Below are positions 46,313 through 61,571 of a DNA stretch of 64,000 nt, one piece after another. The stretch's first letter is position 1, and every line of letters begins with the position of its first letter. The notes beneath the pieces are model-generated. The model did no database searches. It was not told the DNA's origin and saw nothing but the letters and a program-made list of their open reading frames with translations. Made by a program: the position numbers and the translations under genes. This DNA comes from Chamaecyparis obtusa (Eukaryota > Streptophyta > Pinopsida > Cupressales > Cupressaceae): positions 1,506,001-1,570,000 of the forward strand of contig BSBK01005649.1 of the NCBI GenBank assembly GCA_027943335.1. Reading direction: 5' to 3'.

Positions 46313-47951
46313 TGATAGGGAGATCTTCTTCAAACTAGCCCTACTTCCTTTAGGACTTAACTAGGCCTATCTTAGACCTATCTTAGGGTTCTTTAGACCC
46401 TTCACACTGAGGGATTCCTTCTAATCTCCTCTACTCCTTAAGATCCCACTACCAAGGTTTACAACCCAATCTTGTTCACAATACCCTTCATATGAATTCA
46501 ACCAAGGAATTCATCCCCTCTTCCAAATACTAGATCCCATGTAACAAGAATGAGAGAAGGCTCAATTTTTATTTTTCTAATTAATTTTGAGGTGTTCCAC
46601 CATGTAGCTTCCTCCTTCCACAAGTTGATCTCCAAATCCTAGACCAAAAGACTACTAGGTCCTTATAGGTCTTCCAACACTCCTTTTAGGGCATAACTTT
46701 TCAAAGTCCCACACAAGTTGCCAAAATGATTACATTTCCTGATACCCTTTTCAAAGTTACAAAGGATTCTAGACTCCTTAAGTCTCCATTCCCTCCGTAT
46801 AGTACTTTCCTATCTTTAAGCCTTGTTTTTAGGCCTAATTAGACCTCACTAGTTTTTAGTGAGGGTTTGATGGTTACACCCCCTTCCGAATTAGTCAAAG
46901 GCTCTCCTTCATAGGATTGAGTCTTTGATCATTAAGGAACACTTTCCTATAATTGGATTGATCTTCTTAATCCCCGAGCCCTCTCCCATTTGTTGGATCA
47001 ACAACAAGCTTCCTAACTGGGCTAGCTCTGGCTCGCCTAGGGCTTGTTCTTAAAATTCATTCCCCTACAAACTAGACCATATTAATAAATATTTACAAAC
47101 AATATAAAATTCCCTAACATATTCTAGGAGGCCATACAAATCCATCAATGGAAACCTATGTTAGAGCCATTATTGCTACCTCTACTCTAAACAATCCAGT
47201 AAACTAGTCACAGAGGAGGATTTAACCTGCAAAGCCAAAAAGAAAACTATCAAACTAAAACAAAGCTCTAATCTACTTACAAAAACATTAAGAATAAACT
47301 CATGCAAATATTTTCTCAGGTCTAATCCATGTTTAAGGATTATCGAGCCTTCTATTTAATGCCAAAACGGGTACAGTCGCACTAGTCTATTAAAACTGAA
47401 AGCACAGACACAAAACCGAGATCCAACCTTATGTCTCGATAGGAAAAAGACATATATAGGATTAGTCAATGGATTTTGGTCAGTTTCAACCCTATAACTA
47501 ACTATGTCCCTCAGACAGGCCCTTAGACAAATTGTTGTCATGACAACTTTGCAAAGTTGCAAAGTTGTCATGACAACTTTTACAAATTGCATGACAACTT
47601 TTCTAAGGTTGTGCCAATATGTCTAAAAAGACCCCTAAGACTCACCTAAGACCTCTAAGACCCTTTTTCATCTTTATTTCACTCATTTATATTATTTTCA
47701 CAGTCAAACCATTACTTTGACTAATTAGTAACATTAAATGGCATACAGTCCATATCCCTTGGGTCCACTCTAGGCCTAGTGAAGCCTTCACTAAAACATT
47801 AAAACATCTTCCTAAAAACCTATTGGATCTCAAACTCTTGCACACAATAGGGACACAAAACAAAGTCCTTATTGGATAGTGACTTGGCCAAGGTCACTAC
47901 AAGACAAAACAAGGAGCTTGGTTAGCCAAGAACCTAGGTTCTCCTACACCA
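46313..47951 (-). repeat. E4 3' LTR (1639 bp)
   Basis: Plus-strand ends TGATAGGG and CTACACCA (minus TGGTGTAG...CCCTATCA). It is 30 bp longer than the other LTR because of an extra copy of a palindromic segment at about 47551-47600, including the perfect 20-base palindrome 47561-47580. Confidence 0.9.
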
Positions 47952-47968
47952 TACTCCCCTGCAAAAAG
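47952..47968 (-). promoter_or_regulatory. E4 polypurine tract
   Basis: Minus strand CTTTTTGCAGGGGAGTA, immediately before the 3' LTR start. The right place and base content for plus-strand priming. Confidence 0.75.
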
Positions 47969-47989
47969 AAACTAAGTCCCATTACGAGA

Positions 47990-50900
47990 CATGAGTGTTA
48001 CATCAATACCTATCTTCTTGAAGCTATTTTATTCAATCCATTGAGCCTCTAATTCAGGTAGAGACTTCCACTTCACAAGGTGTTCCATGTAGACCCCATG
48101 CCTAGTTTGTTTCTTCACCCTTGAGTCTAGAATTCTCAACTTGAGGCTTCACTTTTATTGGTATTTTGAGGTCTTTAACATTAACATGGACATCTGGACT
48201 ATGTTCTTCTTATTTCATATCAGGTCCTTTATATCTCACCAAGTCTTGAACATTGAAAAGCAGAGAGATAGATAGTTCACTAGGCAGGCCTATCTTATAT
48301 GCATTGGAGCCATGTTTGGCTAGAACCTTACAAGGTCCAACTCTCCTCATTTGAAGCTTGTTGGGTATGTCATTATAAAGCCTTCCTTTGTTGAGATGTG
48401 AAATCACCCAATCTCTCACTTTAAACTAAACATCCTTCCTCCTTTCATCAACTTTATCTTTCACTTTTTGATTGGCTTCTACCAATGTCCTCCTTACCTA
48501 TTCATGGGCCTCTTGCATGGATTGAGAAAAGTCATCAACATGACCACTCACTCCCACTTTATTTCCAAGTTCTCTAAGCTCACACACACTTCTTGGGTGC
48601 ATGCCATACACCACTTCAAAGGGGCTCTTTCCGGTAGACCTGTTTATGCTATCATTGTAAGCAAATTCAGCTTGTGGCAACACCTGGTCCCACACTTGTC
48701 CATACTCCTTGGTAAGACATCTTAAGAGGTTTCCCAAAACTCTATTGATTACCTTTGTTTGTCCATCCTTTTGAGGATGATAGGCTGATCCAAATGCAAG
48801 GTTGGTTCCTAATCTCTTCAACAAAGTCTTCAAAAAATGCCCCATGAATTTAACATCTCTATATGACACTATGCTGATTGGTAGGCCATGAATCCTTACC
48901 ACCTTGAAAAATAGATGTTCTATATAGTTGGCATCATGTGTGGTCTTGCATGGTATGAAATGGCTCATTTTACTGAATCTATCTACAACCACATAGACAC
49001 TATCAAAACTAGTAGTTGTCTTAGGAAAACCAACTATAAAGTCCATACTTAGACACTCCTGTGGTCTCTTAGGGGTTGGTAAAGGCTAGTATAACCTTGC
49101 ATTGGAATATGTGCCTTTAACCTTTTGGAAAACAATACATTTCTCTACATATCTTCTAACATCTCTTGGCATCTTGGGCCAATAGTAGAACCTTTGCACT
49201 AGGTCCAAAGTCTTATTCAAGACAAAGTGTCCACTAAGGCTGCCATTATGTTTTTCTTGAATAAGGTTCTCCCTCATTGAACCTTTAGGTACACATGTTG
49301 GTAACCCTTGAATAAAAAACCATTCTGCAATGTGTAGTCAGCAAACTCACTATGAAAATGATTCTCAAAATCTTCACATACCTTATAGGCTTTGGAGAAG
49401 TCCTCATCCTCCTTGTAGATTTCTTTGAATCCCTCCACACCAATGCTTTGAAGCTATATTTCTTGGACAGTCAATAACCTTCAGCTTAATGCATCAGCTA
49501 CCTTGTTGTTAAGGCCCTTCTTATGCTTGATAGTAAAGGTATAGGCTTGGAGGAACTCCATCCATTTGATGTGCCTATGACCTAGCTTATCTTGAGTGTT
49601 AATCTAGCTTAATGCTTGATCATTTGTATAGACTAAAAACTCCTTAGGCAATAGGTAGTGCCTCCACTTTTTAAGTGCTTGAGTCAATGCATAGAGCTCC
49701 AAATCATATGAGGAATACCTTGACTTAGCCTCATTCAACCTTTCACTAAAAAATGAAACCAGTCTCCCTTCTTGGTTCAAGACTGCTCCCACTACTATGT
49801 TGTTTTCATCACATTCAACAATAAACAATGTATCAAATCTTTGTAATACCAAAATAGGCTGAGTTGCTACCCTTTCCTTCAATTTCTCAAACCCTTCTTA
49901 AGCTACCTTGGTCCACACAAATTTGGTTTTAGCTCCACCTTTGATAATGTTTAGCATAGGTGCACCTATCTCACTAAATCCTCTTATGAAATTCCTATAG
50001 AACTGAGATAATCCATGGAATCTCCTCACTCATGTCCCTATTTTAGGAGTGGTCCAACTTAGTATGTCTTCCACTTTGCTTGGATCCATCTTAAGGTCAC
50101 CTTGAGACACCAAAAACCTAGGTACACTAGCTCTTGTTTAAGGAATTCACTCTTCTCTAGGTTGATGGCTAATTTCTCCTCATGGAACCTTCTTAGGACA
50201 ACCTCTAGGTGTTTCATGTGTTCCTCTTTGGTCTTGCTAAAGATGAGAATGTCATCTAGGTACACCACAAAAAAGATACCAATATAATCTTTTAGGACTT
50301 CATTCATTAACCTCATGAATGTAATAGGTGCATTTGTAAGCCCAAAGGGCATAACTAACCATTCATAAAGACCTTCATTTGTTTTGAAGGCTGACTTCCA
50401 CTCATCCCCTTCTTTCATCCTAATTTGGTGATACCCACTTTTAAGGTCAATTTTGGTAAAATATTGAGACCCCCCAAGACAATCAATAAGGTCTTCTATT
50501 CTAGGGATAGGAAACCTATATCTAATGGTAATACATAACCTCCACTTACCTCCCTTATTTGGTTCCAAAACCACTAGGACAACACATGGACTAATACTTT
50601 TTCTTATCAACCCTTGATCAAGAAGCTCTTGAATCTGCCTTGTAATCTATTTATTCTAGTCCAGGGTCACTTTATATGTTTCTTTGTTAGGCAAAGATGC
50701 TCCCAGTACAAAGTCAATTTGATGATTGATTTCTCTTTGAGGAGGAAGAATAGCTGGTATCCCATCACTTATTATATCTTTAAACTGGTCTAGTAGTTGT
50801 TGCACTTCCTTTGGAAATTTAGATTGTAGGACCTTGGTTTCCTCCTTGGGTTTTAGGACTATGGCTAGCCCTACTCCTTCCTCTTTCTTGAGTTCTTGTA

Positions 50901-52564
50901 AGAACTCCTTTCCACTCATCAAGAGTACATTAGGATCAACTGAACTTGTAGCTCCTTCCTCCACAAGTGACTAAATTTTATAAGTCACTCCATCTTTCTT
51001 GAAGTTATACACATTCCTCTTCCCATGATAGACTGCATCCCATCATATTTCCATGGCCTTCCTAGTTGCAAATGTAAAGCATCCATTGGTAGGATGTCAC
51101 ATAACATCTTGTCTTGATATCCTCTTGTCATGAAGTCCACCCATACTTGTTCATTCACTAGAACATTCTTCCCCTTATTTAACCAAGTCACTTTATAAGG
51201 ATGAGTGTGAGGTATCCTTTCAAGCTTGAGCTTTTGGACTGCTTCCTCTGATATTATGTTATCAGTTGAACCTAAATCAATGATAACCTTGAAAACTTTT
51301 CCAAGGATCTTGCATTTGATCCTAAAAAGAGCTCTTCTATGCTTATGTTCTTCCTTGATAGGTTCCTCGAGTAGAACTCTCCTAAACATGAGGTTCTCAC
51401 CATGTTATGAATCCAAACTCACTTTCGGTGACTTCACACTAATCTCTTCCTCTTGGGCATATGCTATCTTCTTCTCTCCTTGAGAACTAGAAGCCTTGTC
51501 AGGACATCTATAGGTAGGATGGCCTAGTTGTCCATAATTATAACACTTCATGCTTGCAAAGTGTGACCCTCTTCTAAATCCACTTGATCTTCCTCTACCA
51601 CTTTGGAAACCTCTACCTCTTCCATAATTCCCTCTTACACTTGGCTCACTGATTTTTTCAACCATCTTGGAGTCTCCCTGACTCATAGGTTCATTTATCT
51701 TACCACCATAGCCACCTCTATGTCCTCTAGAGTCTTTCTCTCTACCTCTACCCTTGGCGTTAGAGTCTTGCTTCTTCTTTTTCTTTTCTTCTACCTTTCA
51801 TGCTAATTGGAAGCACTTGTGGATAGTAGTAGGAGTCCAAAGACTAATCTCTAATTGGATACTCCACCTTAATCCACCCAAGTATCTAGCAACCCGGATA
51901 CTCTCCTCTTCTTGAACCTTGGACCTTAAATAGAGTTTTTGAAACTCCTCGGTGTAAGAAGCCACATCCATCACTTTTTTTCTGATATTTTTCCTTTTCT
52001 TATACATTTAGATCTCATGATCCTCTGGCAGATAATTCTCCTTGATCTTTGTGACCATAGCTCTCCAATTTGCAAAGGTTTTTTTCCCTTCTCTTTCCCT
52101 CTCTTCTTGAAGGAACTTCCACCATGTTAGGGTTTTTCCCCTTAGCCTTGATTTATCCACCTTCACTCTTTGTGCCTCTAAGACACCTTCACATTCAAAG
52201 TGATTCTCGATCCCTTCAATCCAATCCATCACTAACTTTGAATCCATCTTGTCGGTGAACAGGGTATCCCCTCTAATGCTTTACCTCCCAATGCCTTAAT
52301 GTATTTTAGGAAAGGTTCTTCTTGGATAGGTGGATCAGGTTTAGGAACATAATCTTCAACAGCTAATGCTTTACCTTTTTCATCTTCTACTTCCATCTCC
52401 TTCATTTTCCCAGCGGTCTCTGCCACTAACTCAAGCTTATCTTTCAAAGCTTCAACGATATCCTCTAGGAGCCTATTCCTTTCTTTTTTCTCAACCACTT
52501 CTCTATCCAATTCAACATAGGTCACCATTGTGTTATCTCCAATGGATTCACTTCTTTCTGGCAT
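47990..52564 (-). pseudogene. gag-pol: E4 gag-pol pseudogene (chromovirus)
   Basis: Gag probably starts at 52564 (MPERSESIG); a frameshift near 52240 leads to MDWIEGIENHFECEG. Downstream: zinc knuckle CYNYGQLGHPTYRC (about 51540; second Cys is Tyr); protease IIDLGSTDN (about 51270; Ser of DSG is Leu); RT 50059-50610 with [12 protein letters not shown] and catalytic YLDDILIF intact; RNase H 49604-49882 (VECDENNIVVGAVL, YSSYDLELYAL); integrase zinc region 49086-49277 (a CxxC Cys is Phe) and core 48498-49046, where SYRDVKF has Tyr for the catalytic Asp (48861-48863) and QTKVINR has Lys for Glu; C-terminal PSELSISLLFNVQDL; and a chromodomain remnant at about 48030-48110 (HLVKWKSLPELEAQW). Frame changes near 52240, 50970, 49890 and 49290, plus stops, make it non-functional. 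The chromodomain marks the chromovirus clade, which targets marked chromatin. Confidence 0.9.
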
Positions 52565-52592
52565 ACACCTTTCACTACCCAAGCCTTTCAAT

Positions 52593-52605
52593 GGCTCTAA
52601 TACCA
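52593..52605 (-). promoter_or_regulatory. E4 primer-binding site
   Basis: Minus strand TGGTATTAGAGCC, one change from the initiator tRNA-Met complement, three bases from the LTR. Confidence 0.85.
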
Positions 52606-52608
52606 ATT

Positions 52609-54217
52609 TGATAGGGAGATCTTCTTCAAACTAGCCCTACTTCCTTTAGGACTTAACTAGGCCTATCTTAGACCTATCTTAGGGTTCTTTAGACCCTTCA
52701 CACTGAGGGATTCCTTCTAATCTCCTCTACTCCTTAAGATCCCACTACCAAGGTTTACAACCTAATCTTGTTCACAATACCCTTCATATGAATTCAACCA
52801 AGGAATTCATCCCCTCTTCCAAATACTAGATCCCATGTAACAAGCATGAGAGAAGACTCAATTTTTCTTTTTCTGATTACTTTTGAGGTGTTCCACCATG
52901 TAGCTTCCTCCTTCCACAAGTCGATCTCCAAATCCTAGACCAAAAGACTACTAGGTCCTTATAGGTCTTCCAACACTCCTTTTAGGGCATAACTTTTCAA
53001 CGTCCCACACAACTTTCCAAAATGATTACATTTCCTAATACCCTTTTCAAAGTTACAAAGGATTCTGGACTCCTTAAGTCTCCATGCCCTTTTTACAGTA
53101 CTTTCCTATCTATAAGCCTTGTTTTTAGGCCTAATAAGGCCTCACTGGTTTTCAATGAGGGTTTGATGGTTACACCCCTTGCCGGATTGGTCAAAGGCTC
53201 TCCTTCATAGGATTGAGTCTTTGATCATTAAGGAACACTTTCCTACAATTGGATTGATCTTCTCAATCCCTGAGCCCTCTCCCATTTGTTGGATCAACAA
53301 CAAGCTTCCTAACCAGGCTAGCTCTGGCTCGCCTAGGGCTTGTTCTTAAAATTCATTCCCTTGCAAACTAGAACATAATAATACATATTTACAAAGATTA
53401 TACAATTATCTAACATATTCTAGGAGGCCATACAAATCCATCCATGGAAACCTATGTTAGAGCCATTATTGCTACCTCTACTCTGAACAATCCAGTAAAC
53501 TGGTCACAGAGGAGGATTTAACTTGCAAAGCCAAAAAGAAAACTATCTAACTAAAACAAAGATCTAATCTACTTAGAAAAACATTAAGAATAAACTCATG
53601 AAAATATTTTCTCAGGTCTAATCCATGTTTAAGGATTATTGAGCCTTTTATTCAATGCCAAAATGGGTACAGTCACACCAGTCTATTAAAACTGAAAGCA
53701 CACACACAAATACAAGATCCAACCTTATGTCTTGATAGGAAAAAGATATATATAGGCTTAGTCAACTGATTTTGGTCGGTTTCAACCCTATAACTAACTT
53801 TGTCCCTCGGACAGGCCCTTAGACAAATTGTTGTCATGACAACTTTGCAAAGTTGCATGACAACTTTTCTAAGGTTGTGCCAATATGTCTAAAAAGACCC
53901 CTAAGACTCACCTAAGACCTCTAAGACCCTTTTTCATCTTTATTTCACTCATTTATCTCATTTTCATAGTCAAACCATTACTTTGACTAATTGGTAACAT
54001 CAAATGGCATACAAGCCATATCCCTTGGGTCCACTCTAGGCCTAGTGAAGCCTTCACTAAAACATTAAAACATCTTCCTAAAAAACTATTGGATCTCAAA
54101 ATCTCACACACACTAGGGACACAAAACAAATTCCTTATTGGACAATGACTTGGCCAAGGTCACTACAAGCCAAAACTAGGAGCTTGGTTGGCCAATAACC
54201 TAGGTGCTCCTACACCA
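52609..54217 (-). repeat. E4 5' LTR (1609 bp)
   Basis: Pairs with 46313-47951. A minus-strand TATA-like run is at 53755-53746 (plus tatatatag), about 470 bases from the LTR start; the other LTR has tatatag here with one change. The short frame 53673-53858 has a counterpart at 47356-47592 but is a by-product of LTR similarity. Confidence 0.9.
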
Positions 54218-54222
54218 ATCCA

Positions 54223-55807
54223 TCTTTTGAATCATCCAAAAACCCTCATTTTCAAGAAATTACATTCAAATGGAACAAGATCTCACAATTTTCATCCATA
54301 TTAATTAAAATTTCTCCATATAAATCTTAAATTCAAAAAACAAAAGAATATCCAACCATCCAAAATGAATTTAAACCAAAATTTGAGAAGATTCAAACAT
54401 ACCTTTCAATGACCAAGAAACCCTAATTACACTTAGAAAATGAAGCACACTCCACCAAAAATGATGAGACTCGGAGGAGAAGGATAAATCTAACTAAGGA
54501 AGACAAAAATTCAATGCCCACAATTTAAATTCCAAATTTTTTCCCTCCCTCTCCACATTCAAATTTTTACATGAAGTTTCGAGAAAAACTCCTAAGTTGT
54601 TCTAAAACCAACTTGACAAAATGAGTTAAAATTCACTTTTTAATAAACCCCCCAATAACTTAAAACTCATTATATAATATAAAACCATAATATTCACAAA
54701 TTTTCGTCAACAATTAAAGAATCACAAAAGCCCTCAAATCAAACTATTAAAATCTCAATAAAATTAAATTCCCTTCAAAACTTGTCGGCTACAATAATTA
54801 TGCCCAAATTCAAAACCTAGTTACATTGAATACATAGTGCAAATAAAAGAGAAATGATCATAGAACAACACAGAAACATAACATGTCATGCATCCAAATC
54901 ATCCATACCACAATAGTCAAACATTGTCACATGACAATTGATGCTTGTTTATCCATATTGGGAAAACTATCATCCAAAAGTCATAATGACAATCTTGGTT
55001 GACTACAAGTTGGCTACATGACTGCCTCTAATTTAAACACCGTTGAGGTTATATATTTTATTCTATCTTGGGCATTTCTCAAAATGACCTATTCGGGTGA
55101 GTTAAACACCTAGTGCATATCCACGTTAGTACAATAGTCAAAGCACATGTATATCTATCATATCGATAGTATCAAGAAATGAAGGGGGAATCAAGACATC
55201 ATATGAGTCTCACAAGTGATTAATACAACACCCTCGCTTCATACAAATATATCATACAATGTCAAGGAGCAATGTCATAAGCATAGCGGTAATCAAAGCA
55301 CCAATAACTCAAATATAGATAAGTATTCATCATCATATATCATATGAAAAAATTTGCATCGATCATATTTAACATAAACATGTCCATCACATGATCTAAT
55401 AGAAATATCATCAAGTCTCTAACTGTAAAAATATGATTAGTCTCAAATTTAGTATAATGCACATATAAACCATTGAGTCCATCAGCATAACACAAAAGAT
55501 GGTACACCAAATCCTAGCAATATAAGAGCACTTTTAGTTTCAAAATTGAAGCATCATTATAAAGATATGAATGCATCTAGACATCATCATATAACATCAT
55601 GGCATCTATTGGCATACACATCATCCATATATGATCACTATTGAACCAATTGAACAATCAACTACTTGCATCAATAATAACATCACATGGGAAAAAGAAT
55701 ATATCAGTAATCAATTGTATCACACAGTAACACTCAAGAGTTTAACTCGAATCAAAAGAGAAGGCATGTAGAAGGATGCGAACATGATAGGCACTACAAA
55801 ATGTGCA
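54223..55807. other. Intergenic DNA, continuation of the E4 target
   Basis: AT-rich, no recognisable coding sequence or repeat structure. It joins directly to 46312 once E4 and one ATCCA copy are removed. Confidence 0.5.
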
Positions 55808-56849
55808 TGATAACTTAGAGGGGGGTTGAATCATATGTCTATAAAACTAATAAAAAATTTCTTGAATCAGATCCACAAAAACTTACATTTGATCTTTAAC
55901 CATAGAAAGATATAAATGTGAAAGAGCATGTGAAACACAAAGTCACCATACACGATGAAACACCAAATTTAAATGGAAACCCCTGTTAAGGAAAAAACCA
56001 TAGATAATATTAATTCTCAAATATATATAAACACCTTCTAGAGGGATCACTACCCATAAGACAACTCATTTTTAAAGGGCTCACTACCTATATGAAGACG
56101 AATAAAAGAGAAAAGATCCAAAACTGATGCACTTCTGCAACTCAACCAAATGATTTATATATACCTTCTACTCACTACTTTTGGTAGCTAACACATGAAA
56201 GTCCACATTGTACAACACCACACTTCATATCAACTCATATATACAGGGATATAGACCCTCTTTTATACATCCTCATCACATATTGACACACTTACACAAA
56301 CTCACACAAGTACATATCCATACCACATACTCCCTCAATGGTATATTATTTACTTATATCATTAATGTGAAAATAAAGTCTCCCAAGGTTGGCTAAGAAA
56401 CTTAACCAAATATAATTCAAATTAGGTTGAAACCTAAACATTCCTATAGTAGAAAATAATGAGAAGCGAACCACAAAACACCTTAAATGGGAGAAAAAAA
56501 TAGGATACATGTTACTCTTCAACTTGCAATCACCGAGGCTTTTAAGCAAAGTGTAAACACTTGAGATTGGCCAAACCTAGAGTAAAAGAAATATTTAACT
56601 TTGAAACCATGCCTCTAAAACCTAAAATATCACTCCAACCAAACTAAATGGAGCTAAGTTCATTATAAGTTTAGTTCCAAAACTATAACACCAAAAACCA
56701 ATATGCAAATAAATATGGAGCATGTATTTCATGCAGGAGACTCTGCCAACCATTATAACATTTTGATAAGTACCAGATATTTTGAATTACAATCTAGATC
56801 ACAAAAACTCAAATCCAAAACATCCAAACACTTATTAACAACATATCCA
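55808..56849 (-). repeat. Copia-type LTR fragment, split by E5 (other part 61399-61779)
   Basis: Begins tgataacttagagggggg, and about 170 bases on has ggaaacccctgttaaggaaaaaac, similar to the solo LTR at 34384 (ggaaaccctgtgaaggg). Past E5, at 61740-61779, stands gttgacatcaatgacaac...ctaaca, the outer end seen in that LTR class. Joined length would be about 1.42 kb, near the 1488 bp of the other. No TSD was found, and the far border falls in a tandem duplication. Confidence 0.45.
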
Positions 56850-56854
56850 AACCG

Positions 56855-58859
<2,005 letters not shown>

Positions 58860-59377
58860 TCCACCTCCCCTAGAATTAGGCTTACTCTTGGAAACCTAAA
58901 AACAAATAAGGATATGCATCCCCCAATCACAAAGCATCCTATTAAGACAAAAGATAAAATAATATCTCAAAATAATCTTGAAAATAAGGACATGATATAT
59001 ATCCATCAAGAGCAATATAATTCTGGTTTAAGCATAAACTGAAAATCACATTAATCAATCATTCATTATTTAACAGTTTAAATAGATCTAGATCTTTATT
59101 CATTCATCATTATAGAAAATATCTAGTAATCAATTGTATAAAACACACATTTGTATCTACATCAAATAATAAGTTGAGAAGTTTATATTCAAACCTAGTT
59201 AATGCAACACTCATATAAAATCTAATCTGAACACACAAGTCTAACAACATACCTCTAGGGTCATAAACAATAGTTTGAAATACAAAAGAGTTATATGTCT
59301 AAGTTTTGTTTCAATTTTTAAACTACTAGACATCTAATGGGTGTACAAAATTCCCAGAGTTTCCAGCGTAGAAACTT
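58860..59377 (-). other. E5 interior with polypurine tract
   Basis: About 520 bp without coding sequence. Minus-strand AGGGGAGGTGGA at 58871-58860 abuts the 3' LTR start and is the polypurine tract. The open frame 58806-59042 (plus) crosses the LTR border and is not credible. Confidence 0.65.
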
Positions 59378-59390
59378 GGGCTCTGATTAG
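59378..59390 (-). promoter_or_regulatory. E5 primer-binding site (degenerate)
   Basis: Minus strand CTAATCAGAGCCC compared with the initiator tRNA-Met complement TGGTATCAGAGC(C): the ATCAGAGCC core is kept. It lies directly at the LTR, whose last ~35 bases are missing. Confidence 0.55.
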
Positions 59391-59601
59391 TTTAAAACAT
59401 GTTACTATGTTTACAGAATAATTTTTTTTCTTAAGAGTTTACACAACAACAATAAATAACAATGCGAAAGCAATATACCATAAGATATAAACATGGACAT
59501 GAATATATCTTCTCTAAATAATATACAAGTGAATACATCTTTCCTATTTTATTTTAAATCTATAAAAATAATATACTCATATACATATTAAATTATGTAT
59601 G

Positions 59602-59663
<62 letters not shown>

Positions 59664-61393
59664 CACACACTTAAACTTCTCCAAAATGATATATTCCCAA
59701 CTAAAGATCTAGGGCTTAACAACTATTAACATAAACAAGAATTTCTCCTCACACAACAAAATTCTAAAAGTCTTTCAAATCCAAAATCTCGAACAATGGA
59801 AACCATGAAACAATCAATCCAAAAACCTTCAACAATCTGGCAAACACGATGTAAACAATATTTTTAAAAGAAAATTGTAAAGGGATTTCAAAACCATACC
59901 CTAATCCACTAATTCTATGAAACAATGAAGACCAATCTCAACCCAAAAATCTAAGCTTTCAAAAATACTTTCAATTCCAAATCTAGAGCCAAAACTTGTA
60001 ATTTCTAAAACCTGTGTCACGAATGATGACCAAAAGAATTCTAATATAGAAAACCCAACAATCAAAACTGAAACATGCAGCTCCTAATCGAAAAAAAAAC
60101 TCAACTATTAAAAATAATAAATTAGTTAACTCCAAATCACAGAAATAAGAACTCAATTCCAACATTTTTTTTATCAACTTTAATTTATTAAAAAAATTAT
60201 TTATTTAATTTCTTCAACTTTAAGTCACTTAACTCAACTTGATTTTAAAAGGTTAAGTTTTGATTTTCACAATAAAAAGATTTTTAAGTTGCATGATTTT
60301 TTATTATTATTATTATTTTAATTAATAAAATATGCAACTCAAATTAAATATCACTTAACTCAAATATAGTAAAGTTGCACAAGTCAACTCCTAATCTGAG
60401 CTCAACATTGTTTTCATTGAACTTTATGCATTCAAAAGTGCATCATTAATTTTAATTAATAATGATATGCAACTCCAATCAAATATCACTTAATTTTTTT
60501 TATGCATTTAAATATCAATTTTTATTTAATAATAATAAAATTCATAAATAGGGAAATTCTTGCAGCGCAATGGTAAATTGTGAACCTCCCATGCGGGAGG
60601 TCTTGGGTTCAAGTCTACTTGAGCCCTGTGTTATTCACGACTTCGGCCCCTTATTCAGAAAAAAAGAATCCTCAATTATTATTTTGACGTTATAATTAAA
60701 TTATTTATTAAACATAGGTAATTAATTAGTTAACCTTATATTTAATATTTTAATGTATCATAAGGTATAATTATTTAATCTCATTTAACTAATCTTAATT
60801 AATTCCTCAAACCATTTTAACACCAAGACCACATCAAACCATATGACATGCAGCCAAATATAAACTAATTAAATCAAAATGCAACAATCAAACTCAAAGG
60901 AAGGGTTCACGAATGACATCAACTTGAAAAATTCAGAGGGTAGTAAATAAGACACTTGTCCACTATTTTAGGATAATAAATGGCTTAGGTTGGGATTTGG
61001 ACCTGTCTGTTATCTCCCCTCTCTTACCATTAAGATATTATGATAAGACACACTCATCCTAGGAATTCAAGGAAGTCGATGTCTAGTACCTGAAATATTG
61101 CATAAAAGACAAGCATGTGCATACATGTATAAATACAATAGACAATGGTGGGGATTGGTTGATCATGTGAATCTCACAAGCAAGTAACTACGACTATGTC
61201 CCTCAACCATGTCAGGCACATCAAACATAAATATAAAACATACACACCAACCATACACATGCAAGTATAAGGTTAGTAATTCATAAATATACATAATATC
61301 AAATCTATCTGAGGATTTAACACACACATGAAAAGTGGCCTAAAAGAGCCTGTCCAATTAAACTAAAATGTAAACTATGGGAGGGGTATTACA
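59391..61393 (-). repeat. E5 5' LTR (about 2003 bp, carries a SINE)
   Basis: Aligns with 56889-58859 throughout. It lacks the ~35 bases (tgtaacgccc...) at the PBS side but has gained the SINE-like insert at about 60545-60672, so equal length is coincidental. Confidence 0.75.
60545..60672 (+). mobile_element. tRNA-derived SINE-like insertion
   Basis: Present only in this LTR copy, so it is a later insertion. It has a box A-like tgcagcgcaatgg (60561-60573) and box B-like ggttcaagtct (60606-60616), with a stem cctcc/ggagg between them where an anticodon arm would be: the internal Pol III promoter of a tRNA-type head. A short tail ends in an A-rich aaaaaaagaatcc. The arms do not form a proper tRNA, so it is not a tRNA gene. 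A target-site duplication could not be fixed in the surrounding AT-rich DNA. Confidence 0.65.
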
Positions 61394-61571
61394 AACCAAA
61401 CTAATAGATTTGTAACATAAAAGATATGAGGAGAAAAACTCTTAGCGCCGCTTCATAGGAAACTCAATAACATTTGTAATAGTTGGTCACTAATGACAAT
61501 AACAACATGTTGACATCAATGACAACATCAATAACACAACCAACTACTCATTCTACTCAAACCTACAACGT

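Larger units (their letters stand above)
46313..54217 (-). mobile_element. E4: complete but inactive Ty3/gypsy chromovirus (7905 bp)
   Basis: Direct repeats 46313-47951 and 52609-54217 are the LTRs, with PBS at 52593-52605 and polypurine tract at 47952-47968, and ATCCA duplicated at 46308-46312 and 54218-54222. Minus-strand order is gag, protease, RT, RNase H, integrase, chromodomain. The first 170 LTR bases differ at about one position, so the insertion is fairly recent, yet the coding part is heavily broken. Confidence 0.95.

Noticed and set aside
60561..60630. tRNA gene
   Set aside because: Box A and box B are recognisable, but acceptor and anticodon arms do not form properly; better explained as a SINE head.
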